Assembly: GCA_963942565.1 (NCBI GenBank)
Contig: OZ012693.1
Span: 7,009,536 to 7,073,535, forward strand
From: Maea johnstoni
Lineage: Eukaryota; Annelida; Polychaeta; Spionida; Magelonidae
DNA length: 64,000 nt
Reading direction: 5' to 3'
In this document: positions 38,189-42,233 of the stretch, one piece after another
Layout of the letters: each line of letters begins with the position of its first letter
How positions within the stretch are numbered: position 1 is the stretch's first letter
Made by a program: the position numbers and the translations under genes
The notes under the pieces: generated by a model
Told to the model about the DNA's origin: nothing
What the model saw: the letters and a program-made list of their open reading frames with translations, nothing else
The model's database searches: none

Positions 38189-41100
38189 TATCATTATCAT
38201 TGTCATCATCATTGTTATGACCAATCACTTTCATACCTGTCTGCAATCGTCGTCATGTCCGGTAACAAGTCATGAAAGACGTTCTTCAAGCTATCTAAGC
38301 ACAATTGTTCTCTGCGGTTAACGTGGTCATTCCGCAGTTGCCGCACATACCGCCGGAAAAGTTTCTTGGCGGAATCCGTGCCAAATAAGTCCACGTAGTG
38401 ATTGAAATCGGCATTTTGTTGAAAAATCCTATAGTATCCCATCCACACCGACCTATGATCGGTGACCTGCGAGCGAATTAAATGCTGATAAGCGTCCGTC
38501 GCGACATCTAGCACCTCCTTTCTCGCTCGTGCTGCTTCACCAAATGGCACAATTCGAGTCCGACCCTTGAAGTTTTTATCGATTAGATGGGCTAGGGTAA
38601 TAAATGCTAATTCTACGTTGATGTTTTCGTGGGAGGAGCACTCCACGATTGGAATACTCCCTTTGAATTCTCGCCGGCCCACAAGTTTTTCGGCCTCCTT
38701 CAAGTAATGATCGTTGGCTTCGTCGTTTTTGGTTGTGACGAGTACGATGGGTTTTTTCGTCTTCATAAGGTTGTTGAGGATGTGGGCGGTATAGTCTACT
38801 TGTCGTTCGATTGGTCGCTGTTGGACCATACTCACGTCGAAGCAGCATATAAAGCCATCTATTGATAATTTTCCATCAGGTAAAATCTTCTGGTCAAATT
38901 CATGCTCCAATCCTGAAACAGGGAAGTCATTATCATTTTTATACATTTCAAATACGTACAAACATTTTTAAATTTGCGGCCTAGCTCAATGGAAAAATGT
39001 TTTCTGGATACTTTGATGATAGTGAAATTACTCATCAATGAAGGAAAATTTTGACAATTACTTGAAGGAGAGTTGTCAAATAGGTTCAGGAGATCATTTC
39101 TCCTTTAAATATTTTCCAACAATATTCTTAAGAGAGATATCATCAATTTGTTAAGGGTATTTTGTAGATGCGGCAGAAAGGACGAATGCGTTAAGTACCC
39201 ATGGAAGACTTATATCAGGATCCGATACTAGTAATAACCAAATACTTACATTCCTCTGGTAGAGCTAGTAGCACCTTAAATCTACTGTGTATTTACTTAC
39301 TGAAATAAGGCATTATATCTTTTACAATGTCACAGGATTTATATTGGCGTGAAATAAATTCAATTTCATGTTTGATAATGACATTTTACTAAATTACTCC
39401 TTTAGTATTTTGGTTGTCCTAAGAGATAATCTTTTGGGGTTTGCGTGTCCAAATGAAGCCCAGACACCCTGCTGGCTAAGACTATGCTTAAAAGTCTGGG
39501 CTAGTGCCATAATCTTAGCCAGCAGGGCATCTGGGTGTAATTTGGACACCCAACCCTCAAAAACCACCCTTCAGGACACCTAGTTTTTTTGCGAGGAATT
39601 TCTTGAAATGTCAATTTCAAGAATTTAATTGTTTTATTTTTCAACTCAATATAATTCCCATGACATTGTATAATGGATATTATACCTTGTTTAGATAACA
39701 AAATAAATGTTCATGGTTGTAATCAGAGTATATTAGGGTTTCCCTTGAAAAATTGGACGCCCCCAACATTTAACAATTGCCAATTTTGGGCACCCAGTTT
39801 CTAAATCATGGCCAAGACCCTGGCTAGTGCTATTGTTGGACCCTGTGAGTATACAAATGGCTGCCTGTGTATGAGCTCCCCCTTCCCCCATCTGGTAATA
39901 CTTAGGTATAATTAACCACAACTCAAACAAAGTCTAGTTCAAGCGACTGCTGAGCACTGCTATGTTGGCGGTGCTTATGATTATCCCTTTCAAGCCTGAC
40001 CTTCCCTTTCAAAATTGTTGTCTGACTTATTTTACTTTTGAAAATATCTTTGGAATTCATCCTAACTTCACAATCTATTTGGTAAGGAATTGTGTGTTTG
40101 GTTCAAATCTATATTTCCCCTCCAATCTTTTTGGAAAATTGCTGGGCAATTTGGACAGAGCACAAATGAGGTTATCAGTTTATAACAACCCTCATCAATT
40201 TTGCAAGCTCAATGCAAAAAAAAAAACACATAAATATCTATGTATTCACCAAATAACATAACTGTGGCTTATATGTGAAATTAAAATCAGCTGCTCTGGC
40301 CTTGAGACTGGGGGCCCAAGTAAAAAAAAACTCATCAATATTGTCCAACCCTGTAGAACCGTAAATTCTCAGTAATTCCAGACACTTTTTTAATAATTAC
40401 AGTTTTTATGGGTTCAGGGTGGCCCATGTTTTTTGAAAATACCTTGATGGTGTATCAGCAAGATTTACAGCTAGTTCCATATTTTGTGAAATGGCAACAA
40501 GATATAGATCGAGGGTTGCCCAGATTTCCCATTGTTTTGCAAAATAATTATAGTGGCCCAAATTACTAGGGTGGTCTAAATTTCCGAGAATTTACGGTAG
40601 CAGGACTGATGAGAGAAGAGTCACATTCTATGATAACCTACTCAGAGTCAGTGGCAAAATAATTATAGTGGCCCAAATTACTAGGGTGGTCTAAATTTCC
40701 GAGAATTTACGGTAGCAGGACTGATGGGAGAGAAGAGTCACATTTTATGATAACCTACTCAGTATCAGTGAGAGAAAAAACTTTTGAACTTAGTGAATGT
40801 AGAATGGAGGACCAAAGGGCAGTTACGTGTAGTTTTTATTTTATTATAATTACTAATATATATTTTGACTGAATCTGTGATACTATTTACAATTTTATGG
40901 CTATTTGTGGCAACTGAGTTCTCACTCATTAAGATAAATACTGATAATTAAGGCTGTCATTGATATGATGACAGTGAAGACAGGTATGGGACGGCTATGA
41001 GTTCATTGTTGATTTCTTTTTGTTACTTAAAATCAAATTAAATGTGATTTTTATTTCAATATTCAACATCTGAAAATATTTTGATTCCATATACATCAAT

Positions 41101-42233
41101 ACAATCTGATTCAATGACATAGCTACTGATGATTTTCACTTTTAGCTAAATGTCAAAAGGTCAATGGTAGAGATCATGAGTTGACACTGTTGCTATAGTA
41201 ACCTCTTGATATCATATGTGAATAATCTTTCAGGACAGGTTTATATGACATATTACAAATCAAGTTCGACTTGGAATTTGACGCTAAATTGTGAGTGAAA
41301 ATCAAAGATGAAAGTGATGAACTTTACCCAATCCGATTACTGACTGTGACTGATGTTCACACTAAACCAACCCACAAATAACATGGGCTTCAATCAATAA
41401 TACACAAAACCAGCATTTATCATTCTGTACCATCTCAGAAAACAAATTACAGATTTATGTGAATGAGCTAAGAACAGAATTTTGAATTGTGCTGTTTAGG
41501 CCTAAAAAAAAGTTTATTTCCTGTAACGGTCTGAAAAAACTAGGGTAGATAAGTGGGAAAAATGTTGTTATTTTAAATTTACCTTCTCTTTCAAAAGTGT
41601 GTGTTTTATGCATGTTTCATGTTTATTGGGAGTTGGAAGGGAAAGATAACTTTAGGGAAGGGATTTTTTGGAGTAAGAACTTGTTAGGGTAGGGTCACAG
41701 GAAACGAGCAACTGTTTTAAGGCCTTACCTCCACTTTTCCTGTTATATCTAGACTTAGTCCTGGCTAGCCAGTTGTAATCGGCCAAGGGAAGCAAAATGA
41801 ATAAGGACTGATTTAAAACACACTTACCTAATTGGTTTTTACATATGTACATCAGTTTTTCTGCAGATTGAATCTTGGTGGCAGCACATCGCTTAAAGTA
41901 CGGCTCTGTTTTTCCACTTTTGAAGGGCAAAAACGAAGAGTCATCGATAAATTCAGTCTGTTCCACGACATGAAACGTGAAGTCCATACCCTCGTCCGTC
42001 GTCTTGGTGACCTCACCCCAGTAGAGGAAGTGGTCATTGTTGACCACCCTGCCACTGAAGTCACTCTGACTGAGAACGGAGATGTGATCGGTGTAGTAGT
42101 TGTCCGCCAGGGGGCGCATGAAGCGGTTGCACAGACACGACTTGCCGACCCCTACTACACCTTTATCCTTCTCCGTCCCAGACAGACTGACGACAGAGAC
42201 ATTCAGGCAGCGGTTTTCGGCTTTTTTCGCCAT
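3557..42233 (-). CDS. ARHGAP35: p190RhoGAP orthologue, whole gene span (24 coding exons plus one candidate cassette)
   Basis: The gene is on the minus strand. Joined exons give about 1730 aa with the cassette exon (1688 without). From established knowledge, p190RhoGAP turns off Rho GTPases at the membrane and cytoskeleton by stimulating GTP hydrolysis, downstream of integrin, Src and p120RasGAP signalling. The sequence shows a GTP-binding domain with P-loop GVGKS (residues 28-32) and TKND (196-199), FF repeats at about 265-560, two pseudo-GTPase modules at about 600-935, a linker with tyrosines at about 1277, 1291 and 1337, a Lys/Glu/Arg-rich stretch at about 1475-1530, and a RhoGAP domain at about 1546-1727 with arginine finger GIYR near residue 1571. 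All splice phases match. A single invertebrate gene is expected to be co-orthologous to vertebrate ARHGAP35 and ARHGAP5, so the symbol denotes the family. Residue numbers include the cassette. Confidence 0.95.
4119..4190 (-). repeat. Partial tandem copy of exon 23's 3' end with splice donor
   Basis: About 70 bp almost identical to 4258-4329, covering the last 59 nt of exon 23 and its donor. In the copy the donor reads gcaagt instead of gtaagt. The two copies are separated by an (ATT)n tract (4197-4257). Confidence 0.85.
4197..4257 (+). repeat. (ATT)n microsatellite
   Basis: About 20 ATT units between the exon 23 end and its partial copy. Confidence 0.97.
4270..4375 (-). CDS. ARHGAP35: p190RhoGAP coding exon 23: RhoGAP domain, helices after the catalytic core
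   Basis: Encodes about residues 1633-1668. [20 protein letters not shown] and [13 protein letters not shown] match human DREQKLHALKEVLKKFP and NHEVFKYVISHLN. The acceptor is tcccttcag at 4376-4377 and the donor gtaagt. Its 3' end and donor are duplicated 139 bp further along the intron, across an (ATT)n run. Confidence 0.95.
6132..6346 (+). mobile_element. MITE family A copy 1 (TTAA-flanked, about 210 bp)
   Basis: Runs from ttaaacctt...ggctactttcgtcc to ...gcagcaaaagggttaa. The family has ends TTAACCCTT...AAGGGTTAA, a conserved core catgttggtattcattgga, and at least ten copies in this window. TTAA targets and CCCT tips are typical of piggyBac-type transposons; non-coding and non-autonomous. 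Confidence 0.75.
7494..7625 (-). CDS. ARHGAP35: p190RhoGAP coding exon 22: RhoGAP domain, middle
   Basis: Encodes about residues 1589-1633. [20 protein letters not shown] and [14 protein letters not shown] match human [20 protein letters not shown] and LVPYNMQIDLVEA. The acceptor is tttcttgcag at 7626-7627; the donor is gttagt, a non-consensus gtt site that is often tolerated. Confidence 0.96.
8167..8413 (-). CDS. ARHGAP35: p190RhoGAP coding exon 21: RhoGAP domain with arginine finger
   Basis: Encodes about residues 1507-1589. After [19 protein letters not shown] the RhoGAP fold begins: [18 protein letters not shown], then [10 protein letters not shown], matching human IPIFIERCIEYIEATGL and TEGIYRVSGN. 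The Arg in GIYR is the catalytic arginine finger, so GAP activity is expected to be intact. The acceptor is cacttccag at 8414-8415 and the donor gtaaag. Confidence 0.97.
8736..8879 (-). CDS. ARHGAP35: p190RhoGAP coding exon 20: charged region before the GAP domain
   Basis: Encodes residues 1459-1506 (48 whole codons). [20 protein letters not shown] is followed by a Lys/Glu/Arg-rich helix-forming stretch, [20 protein letters not shown]. In vertebrates a polybasic region just before RhoGAP binds acidic lipids and steers Rac/Rho specificity; here the region is longer and mixed-charge, possibly a single alpha helix. The acceptor is gatttcag at 8880-8881; the donor is gtagag, a weak site. Confidence 0.9.
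8927..9251 (+). mobile_element. MITE with CAGGGCTCGACGCTAA ends, copy 1
   Basis: Begins cagggctcgacgctaa and ends ttagctttgaggcctg; flanked on both sides by atgtg (8922-8926 and 9252-9256), a 5-bp target duplication. The same element is at 46409-46750. Tip CAGGG suggests the hAT group, in which a 5-bp-duplicating clade is known. Sits in the intron between exons 19 and 20. Confidence 0.75.
9703..9773 (-). CDS. ARHGAP35: p190RhoGAP coding exon 19: short linker exon with IYEQV motif
   Basis: Only 71 nt, encoding about residues 1435-1458: [26 protein letters not shown] is another YxxV-type tyrosine motif. The acceptor is cattacag at 9774-9775 and the donor gtaagt. Entry phase 1 and exit phase 0 match the neighbours. 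It was found from splice sites and frame rather than homology. Confidence 0.85.
10670..10830 (+). repeat. Two to three 67-bp repeats with GGCGGGAAAA
   Basis: agaggaatcacaa.aatat.gcggaaaaagta.cg.ttacaaaatt is repeated; one unit contains ggcgggaaaa, resembling an E2F site. Intronic, next to exon 18. Confidence 0.55.
10862..11032 (-). CDS. ARHGAP35: p190RhoGAP coding exon 18: linker with basic cluster
   Basis: Encodes about residues 1378-1434. [18 protein letters not shown] is followed by a basic run [20 protein letters not shown] and then [16 protein letters not shown]. The acceptor is aatttaaag at 11033-11034, which lacks a good pyrimidine tract; the donor is gtaagt. The frame and phase fit exons 17 and 19. 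It roughly corresponds to the human RTRCTRLGRFASYRTSFSV region, though the similarity is weak. Confidence 0.88.
11770..11997 (+). mobile_element. MITE family B copy
   Basis: Starts ttaacccattcatacc and has the family body (aactctcctataaatatttcatgaa). The right end is poorly preserved. A more diverged copy may occupy about 11178-11370. Confidence 0.5.
12874..13053 (-). CDS. ARHGAP35: p190RhoGAP coding exon 17: linker, GSDSE / SSLER block
   Basis: Encodes about residues 1318-1377. [20 protein letters not shown] matches human GSDSEMDTSSLERGRK, a clear anchor. It continues with a Lys/His-rich stretch ([12 protein letters not shown]) not seen in vertebrates. The acceptor is tttttgtag at 13054-13055 and the donor gtaagt. 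Confidence 0.95.
13905..14225 (+). repeat. 24-bp minisatellite rich in CCAATCA (about 13 units)
   Basis: The unit ttcaacagccaatcaaaactcaaa repeats with few changes. Because 24 is a multiple of 3, it stays open on both strands (NLSFDWLL on minus), giving false open frames. Intronic, between exons 16 and 17. Confidence 0.92.
14480..14705 (+). mobile_element. MITE family B copy
   Basis: Starts ttaacctattcatgcccg and carries the family's interior; the far end is degraded. Confidence 0.45.
14965..15150 (+). mobile_element. MITE family D copy (AGTGAAAC ends), degraded
   Basis: Starts tagagtgaaaccttggagatgtgaa and ends gatatgtttcaca, with repeated ttcacat motifs. A better copy is at 31319-31498. 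The GTGAAAC tip and TA flanks suggest Tc1/mariner. Confidence 0.5.
15212..15320 (-). CDS. ARHGAP35: p190RhoGAP coding exon 16: linker with second tyrosine motif
   Basis: Encodes about residues 1282-1317. [20 protein letters not shown] aligns with human [20 protein letters not shown], placing Tyr1291 at the position of the second RasGAP-binding tyrosine, followed by [10 protein letters not shown] (human GKIITIRNIN). The acceptor is cgtttcag at 15321-15322 and the donor gtaaca. Confidence 0.93.
15447..15547 (+). repeat. (ATT)n microsatellite
   Basis: Long imperfect ATT/TTT tract ending about 20 bases short of exon 15. Confidence 0.95.
15566..15724 (-). CDS. ARHGAP35: p190RhoGAP coding exon 15: linker with DYAQV tyrosine motif
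   Basis: Encodes about residues 1229-1281 (53 whole codons, phase 0-0). The end, [10 protein letters not shown], aligns with human DPSDYAEPMD, one of the two phosphotyrosine motifs that recruit p120RasGAP in vertebrates; that role here is inferred. The acceptor is tatttcag at 15725-15726 and the donor gtacgt. An (ATT)n microsatellite lies just beyond the donor. Confidence 0.92.
16431..16546 (-). CDS. ARHGAP35: p190RhoGAP coding exon 14: proline-rich linker
   Basis: Encodes about residues 1190-1228. It reads [16 protein letters not shown] and then [14 protein letters not shown], matching the proline-rich stretch of human p190 (VPPPVKPKPPVH), a likely SH3-binding region. The acceptor is tccttcacag at 16547-16548 and the donor gtatga. 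It joins in frame with either exon 13 or the cassette. Confidence 0.92.
16917..17154 (+). repeat. Compound (AAT)n-(AGT)n microsatellite
   Basis: About 130 bp of AAT with a few ATG units switches abruptly through GATGACAGT to a pure run of some 34 AGT units. Open frames of poly-Asn, poly-Ser and poly-Leu here are artefacts. Confidence 0.97.
17505..17735 (+). mobile_element. MITE family B copy, both ends present
   Basis: Runs TTAACCCATTCATGCC ... GGATCCCAAGCATGAATGGTTTAA, so the ends are inverted repeats with TTAA at both sides. It shares its right TTAA with the next copy. Confidence 0.7.
17732..17950 (+). mobile_element. MITE family B copy abutting the previous one
   Basis: Starts at the shared TTAACCCATTCATACC and ends near gcaggcataaataggtgaa. 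Interior resembles other family B copies (gaacgagagttgttagttagtttaag). Confidence 0.6.
18340..18720 (+). repeat. Short degenerate tandem repeats (gagaaccattacaaagtatt)
   Basis: About ten imperfect units of 30-40 bp with the core gagaaccatta...aaagtatt. Intronic. Confidence 0.7.
20047..20237 (+). mobile_element. MITE family A copy, head-to-head pair, left member
   Basis: Reads cttccaatgctgaggctactttcgtcc to gtattggccaaggg, then meets a second copy in opposite orientation. The two make an imperfect palindrome of about 400 bp. Confidence 0.7.
20238..20449 (-). mobile_element. MITE family A copy, head-to-head pair, right member
   Basis: Starts ttaaccattatgctgttggtggctaattt and ends gtagcctcagcattgaaggggcta. 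Opposite orientation to its neighbour; ends 103 bp left of the cassette exon. Confidence 0.7.
20552..20677 (-). CDS. ARHGAP35: p190RhoGAP candidate cassette exon (42 codons, phase 1-1)
   Basis: In the 9.5-kb intron between exons 13 and 14 a GC-rich 126-nt block has a pyrimidine-rich acceptor (ttgtctgtcaag at 20678-20679), a donor gtgact, and no stop in the required frame. It would add about 42 aa, starting [20 protein letters not shown], then a Gly run, and ending QPTSSQDEG. Length is a multiple of three and entry and exit phases are both 1, so it can be skipped without harm. Its end, SQDE then G|gtgact, resembles exon 13's EEDE then G|gtgatt. No vertebrate counterpart is recognised; transcript data would decide. 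Confidence 0.6.
20983..21200 (+). mobile_element. tRNA-derived SINE, copy 1
   Basis: A pol III A-box-like TGGCCAAGTGG and a degraded B box (ttgaattcc) about 50 bp later, followed by a body shared with 30005-30240 and 56110-56325 (catgtgagaaagttgccag, tactccagtttcctccac). Confidence 0.65.
23620..23815 (+). repeat. Three 67-bp repeats each with an ATTTGCAT octamer
   Basis: The unit actgaaatcaac... cttgcaggttcatttgcatat occurs three times; ATTTGCAT is at 23661, 23728 and 23796. A fourth octamer in the other orientation is at 25888. In the large intron between exon 13 and the cassette. Confidence 0.8.
24056..24385 (+). repeat. 165-bp tandem duplication
   Basis: Two diverged units share gtatcttttatttgagataaac.tcttaaagacag.cagcag and gggatggataaggga. 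No coding potential is recognised. Confidence 0.75.
26055..26258 (-). CDS. ARHGAP35: p190RhoGAP coding exon 13: central linker
   Basis: Encodes about residues 1080-1148. The peptide includes [36 protein letters not shown] and [21 protein letters not shown] looks like a basophilic kinase site. I do not recognise a direct vertebrate match, but the open frame, high GC, acceptor (cttacag at 26259-26260), donor (gtgatt) and 1-to-1 phase all fit the chain between exons 12 and 14. Confidence 0.88.
26868..27007 (+). mobile_element. MITE family B, right-end fragment
   Basis: Ends aagcatgaatgggttgaa with the interior resembling other family B copies. Confidence 0.4.
27688..27828 (+). mobile_element. 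MITE family B, left part, cut by a family A MITE
   Basis: Starts ttaacccattcaagccc and stops where a family A element begins (27829). Confidence 0.5.
27829..28038 (+). mobile_element. MITE family A copy
   Basis: Runs gtaacccttccaatgctaaggctactttcg to gcagcataagggttaa with the family core catgttggtattcat. Lies about 100 bp from the exon 12 donor. Confidence 0.75.
28135..28581 (-). CDS. ARHGAP35: p190RhoGAP coding exon 12: start of the central linker
   Basis: Encodes about residues 931-1080. It opens with [10 protein letters not shown], aligning with human IFHPFFKDVVEK just after pG2, and then becomes a disordered Ser/Pro/Asp-rich linker with [17 protein letters not shown] and [14 protein letters not shown], all plausible phosphotyrosine or SH3/SH2 docking motifs. 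The acceptor is a tandem CAGCAG (AG at 28582-28583 or 28579-28580), so the exon may start at 28581 or 28578 with one Ala more or less. The donor is gtaggt. The local GC content is clearly higher than in the flanking introns. Confidence 0.93.
29240..29540 (+). repeat. Diverged tandem repeats (ccactaggtgtcgcccaagcacttag)
   Basis: Five or so units with cactaggtgtcgccca and ttagttt.aacactggcca; one ends right at the exon 11 donor. Confidence 0.65.
29560..29738 (-). CDS. ARHGAP35: p190RhoGAP coding exon 11: pseudo-GTPase module 2, end
   Basis: Encodes about residues 871-931. It begins [20 protein letters not shown], aligning with the pG2 strand and helix (human [20 protein letters not shown]), then [14 protein letters not shown], matching human LTEGEEIAQEIDGRF. 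The acceptor is attttccag at 29739-29740 and the donor gtaagt. Confidence 0.93.
29733..30167 (-). repeat. About 217-bp tandem duplication starting at the exon 11 acceptor
   Basis: 29733-29949 and 29950-30167 share aggcactggaaaa..., gagaaggagg...gttttacgtc and the SINE-like tail. The second copy repeats the exon 11 acceptor and first few bases (boundary analogue at 29955). The content is mostly SINE body in minus orientation. Confidence 0.6.
30005..30240 (-). mobile_element. tRNA-derived SINE, copy 2
   Basis: On the minus strand it has an intact B box GGTTCGAACCC (near 30197) and the body shared with the copies at 20983 and 56110. The A-box end seems lost. Confidence 0.65.
30281..30541 (-). 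CDS. ARHGAP35: p190RhoGAP coding exon 10: pseudo-GTPase module 2
   Basis: Encodes about residues 784-871. [13 protein letters not shown] matches human [23 protein letters not shown] matches [28 protein letters not shown] is nearly identical to human [18 protein letters not shown], the most conserved stretch of pG2. The acceptor is cattgccag at 30542-30543, the donor gtgagt. Three partial copies of its 5' end with the acceptor follow upstream in the gene (boundaries near 30720, 30839 and 30971). Confidence 0.96.
30640..31030 (-). repeat. Three tandem partial copies of exon 10's 5' end and acceptor
   Basis: Each copy repeats 40-50 nt of exon 10 plus the CAG acceptor and about 70 nt of intron (ttgccatatcttaaagacatgaa). 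Exon-start analogues are at 30720, 30839 and 30971, all preceded by CAG on the minus strand. Confidence 0.88.
31035..31170 (+). mobile_element. MITE family B fragment
   Basis: Body nearly the same as positions 1-105 (ccaacaac...ttattgtctaaa...gatccagacg). Confidence 0.5.
31319..31498 (+). mobile_element. MITE family D (Tc1/mariner-like), about 180 bp
   Basis: Runs acagtgaaacatgtcaatgtgaacacc to ggtgttcacatctctgatgtttcactt, so the ends form an inverted repeat, with TA next to each end. Fourteen bases from the exon 9 donor. Confidence 0.7.
31520..31690 (-). CDS. ARHGAP35: p190RhoGAP coding exon 9: link between pseudo-GTPase modules
   Basis: Encodes about residues 727-784. It begins LQCPFIDIP, matching human LQCVFLDPA, and then has [18 protein letters not shown], the helix that closes pG1 (human KQISQVLKGLLDSKR). 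The end, AEAIEPDIR, starts pG2. The acceptor is ttttccag at 31691-31692 and the donor gtaaga. Confidence 0.93.
32018..32268 (+). repeat. Diverged 139-bp tandem duplication
   Basis: 32018-32130 and 32157-32268 share aaagaa.ggcagtccca.tg, cttgattttccaatattact.agctgcaaa.gaataat. Confidence 0.7.
32260..32284 (-). repeat. Second copy of the exon 8 splice donor
   Basis: ataaggggtgttacctatcagc at 32262-32283 repeats the exon 8 donor region at 32451-32472. The two flank a family A MITE. Confidence 0.75.
32296..32443 (+). mobile_element. MITE family A, right part
   Basis: Starts in the core (aacctgtcatgttggtattcattgga) and ends gcagcataagggttaa, only 21 bases from exon 8. The left end is missing. 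Confidence 0.7.
32465..32666 (-). CDS. ARHGAP35: p190RhoGAP coding exon 8: pseudo-GTPase module 1, end
   Basis: Encodes about residues 660-727. It starts [20 protein letters not shown], matching human [20 protein letters not shown], continues with [11 protein letters not shown], and ends [10 protein letters not shown] (human IQQGQQIASK). The acceptor is tttcag at 32667-32668; the donor is gtaaca. The acceptor and first 58 nt of this exon are tandemly repeated five more times upstream in the gene. The copy that joins the full exon is the one used here. Confidence 0.94.
32672..33160 (-). repeat. Five tandem partial copies of exon 8's 5' end and acceptor
   Basis: Units of 87-118 bp repeat 58 nt of exon 8 plus its tttcag acceptor and about 30 nt of intron. 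Exon-start analogues lie at 32755, 32842, 32931, 33018 and 33136. The copies nearest the middle are almost identical, and two 87-nt units read through in frame with exon 8. Confidence 0.93.
33304..33533 (+). mobile_element. MITE family B copy, both ends present
   Basis: TTAACCCATTCACACTTAGAG ... CTCTGAGTGTTAATGGGTTAA, 230 bp with inverted ends and TTAA at both sides; 50 bases from the exon 7 donor. Confidence 0.75.
33584..33707 (-). CDS. ARHGAP35: p190RhoGAP coding exon 7: pseudo-GTPase module 1, continued
   Basis: Encodes about residues 619-659. It contains [17 protein letters not shown] and DFLPHG, matching human [26 protein letters not shown]. The acceptor is atttcag at 33708-33709 and the donor gtgagt. 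A partial second copy of its 5' end and acceptor lies 90 bp upstream in the gene. Confidence 0.94.
33745..33830 (-). repeat. Tandem partial copy of exon 7's 5' end and acceptor
   Basis: Repeats 33655-33740 at about 90 bp spacing; the acceptor analogue (exon start at 33797) keeps ttcag. Confidence 0.85.
34308..34422 (-). CDS. ARHGAP35: p190RhoGAP coding exon 6: start of pseudo-GTPase module 1
   Basis: Encodes about residues 580-618. The segment [18 protein letters not shown] matches human [22 protein letters not shown], the first beta strand of the pG1 pseudo-GTPase domain. As in vertebrates, the loop after the first strand lacks a GKS/T P-loop. The acceptor is tttcacag at 34423-34424, the donor gtatgt, and the exit phase is 0. 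Confidence 0.92.
34471..34705 (+). mobile_element. MITE family C copy 1
   Basis: Inverted ends acagtaaattct.. gtaatttgggacac and gtccaaatttccaagaattaacagta. Same family as 40369-40603 and 45049-45294. Confidence 0.65.
34866..35040 (-). mobile_element. MITE family A copy, one end truncated
   Basis: Starts TTAACCCTTATGCTGCTGG and ends near cttttcgtcc, lacking the last 35 bases; 70 bases from exon 5. Confidence 0.7.
35111..35263 (-). CDS. ARHGAP35: p190RhoGAP coding exon 5: fourth FF repeat and Cys-rich linker
   Basis: Encodes about residues 529-580. It reads [16 protein letters not shown], matching human FKALQKLQAERDALIL, then [17 protein letters not shown], which keeps the Cys pattern of human CPSCPACVDAKIEHL. 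The acceptor is gttttag at 35264-35265 and the donor gtatgt. It is too short and too split by codon phase to stand out as an open frame, and was found by homology. Confidence 0.93.
35690..35890 (+). repeat. Imperfect 45-bp repeats (atgtctaagagataacttttacaaatgcaaag)
   Basis: Four to five units next to the exon 4 donor. Confidence 0.6.
35924..36217 (-). CDS. ARHGAP35: p190RhoGAP coding exon 4: third FF repeat and start of the fourth
   Basis: Encodes about residues 431-529. The [10 protein letters not shown] start matches human EMRRAFKENLE, followed by VTPGK and a long helix with [18 protein letters not shown] (human KQIIDKAKEEFQELLLE). The end, [10 protein letters not shown], leads into the fourth FF repeat. 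The acceptor is tttttag at 36218-36219; the donor is gtattt, a weaker site. The frame is kept on both sides. Confidence 0.94.
36448..36649 (+). mobile_element. MITE family A copy
   Basis: ttaacccttccattgctgagac... to ...ccagcagcataaggattaa; core partly deleted. Confidence 0.7.
36867..37076 (-). CDS. ARHGAP35: p190RhoGAP coding exon 3: second FF repeat
   Basis: Encodes about residues 361-431. The peptide contains [15 protein letters not shown] and RIPFDLL, the latter matching human ENERIPFDLM, then the FF helix ending in AEQKRLE. The acceptor is tttttccag and the donor gtaagt; entry and exit phases fit exons 2 and 4. The intron directly upstream (37080-37400) is built of repeated AT-rich blocks that also repeat a cag acceptor-like end. 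Confidence 0.93.
37080..37400 (-). repeat. Tandem repeats upstream of exon 3, including acceptor-like ends
   Basis: Blocks gaaaaatgaaaatataacctt.c.tgcaaataataatgatctgtaaagtaaa and actacattgaaaaactccataaggttttgct recur three times. On the minus strand the first block starts with tttttcag, like the real exon 3 acceptor. Confidence 0.7.
37985..38218 (+). repeat. (ATT/ATC)n microsatellite
   Basis: About 230 bp of TTA/TCA trinucleotides ending 19 bases from exon 2. Open frames of poly-Ile and poly-Asn are artefacts. Confidence 0.97.
38237..38912 (-). CDS. ARHGAP35: p190RhoGAP coding exon 2: GTPase domain end and first FF repeat
   Basis: Encodes about residues 136-361. It opens with LEHEFDQK and [10 protein letters not shown], close to human p190, and contains TKKPIVLV followed by TKND, the guanine-recognition motif (human has TKCD), then the last helix of the G domain ([10 protein letters not shown]). 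The second half, up to the repeated Arg/Leu helices before LPDMTTI, is the first FF repeat, a three-helix protein-binding module. The acceptor is tttcag at 38913-38914 and the donor gtatga. At 676 nt it is the longest coding exon of the gene. Intron 1 to the right is about 2.9 kb. Confidence 0.95.
39040..39198 (+). mobile_element. MITE family B fragment
   Basis: Interior ggagagttgtcaaataggtt...tctcctttaaatattttcc and end gacgaatgcgttaa. Intron 1. A further diverged fragment may lie at 39960-40210. Confidence 0.35.
40369..40603 (+). mobile_element. MITE family C copy 2
   Basis: Inverted ends accgtaaattctcagtaatt and ctaaatttccgagaatttacggta. The last part plus flank (40545-40650) is repeated at 40652-40760. 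Confidence 0.7.
41828..42233 (-). CDS. ARHGAP35: p190RhoGAP coding exon 1: N-terminal GTPase domain, first half
   Basis: Encodes residues 1-135 plus one base. The peptide tracks the human p190A amino terminus closely: [10 protein letters not shown], the P-loop GVGKSCLC, the block [14 protein letters not shown], and EQTEFIDD. In the family this domain binds GTP and is needed for correct p190 function. The donor is gtaagt after the first base of a Gly codon (41821-41827), and the next exon supplies the rest of the codon in frame. Start choice: the ATG has a strong context and gives the expected short lead before the first beta strand. Some longer open frames on the plus strand here are antisense shadows. 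Confidence 0.96.
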
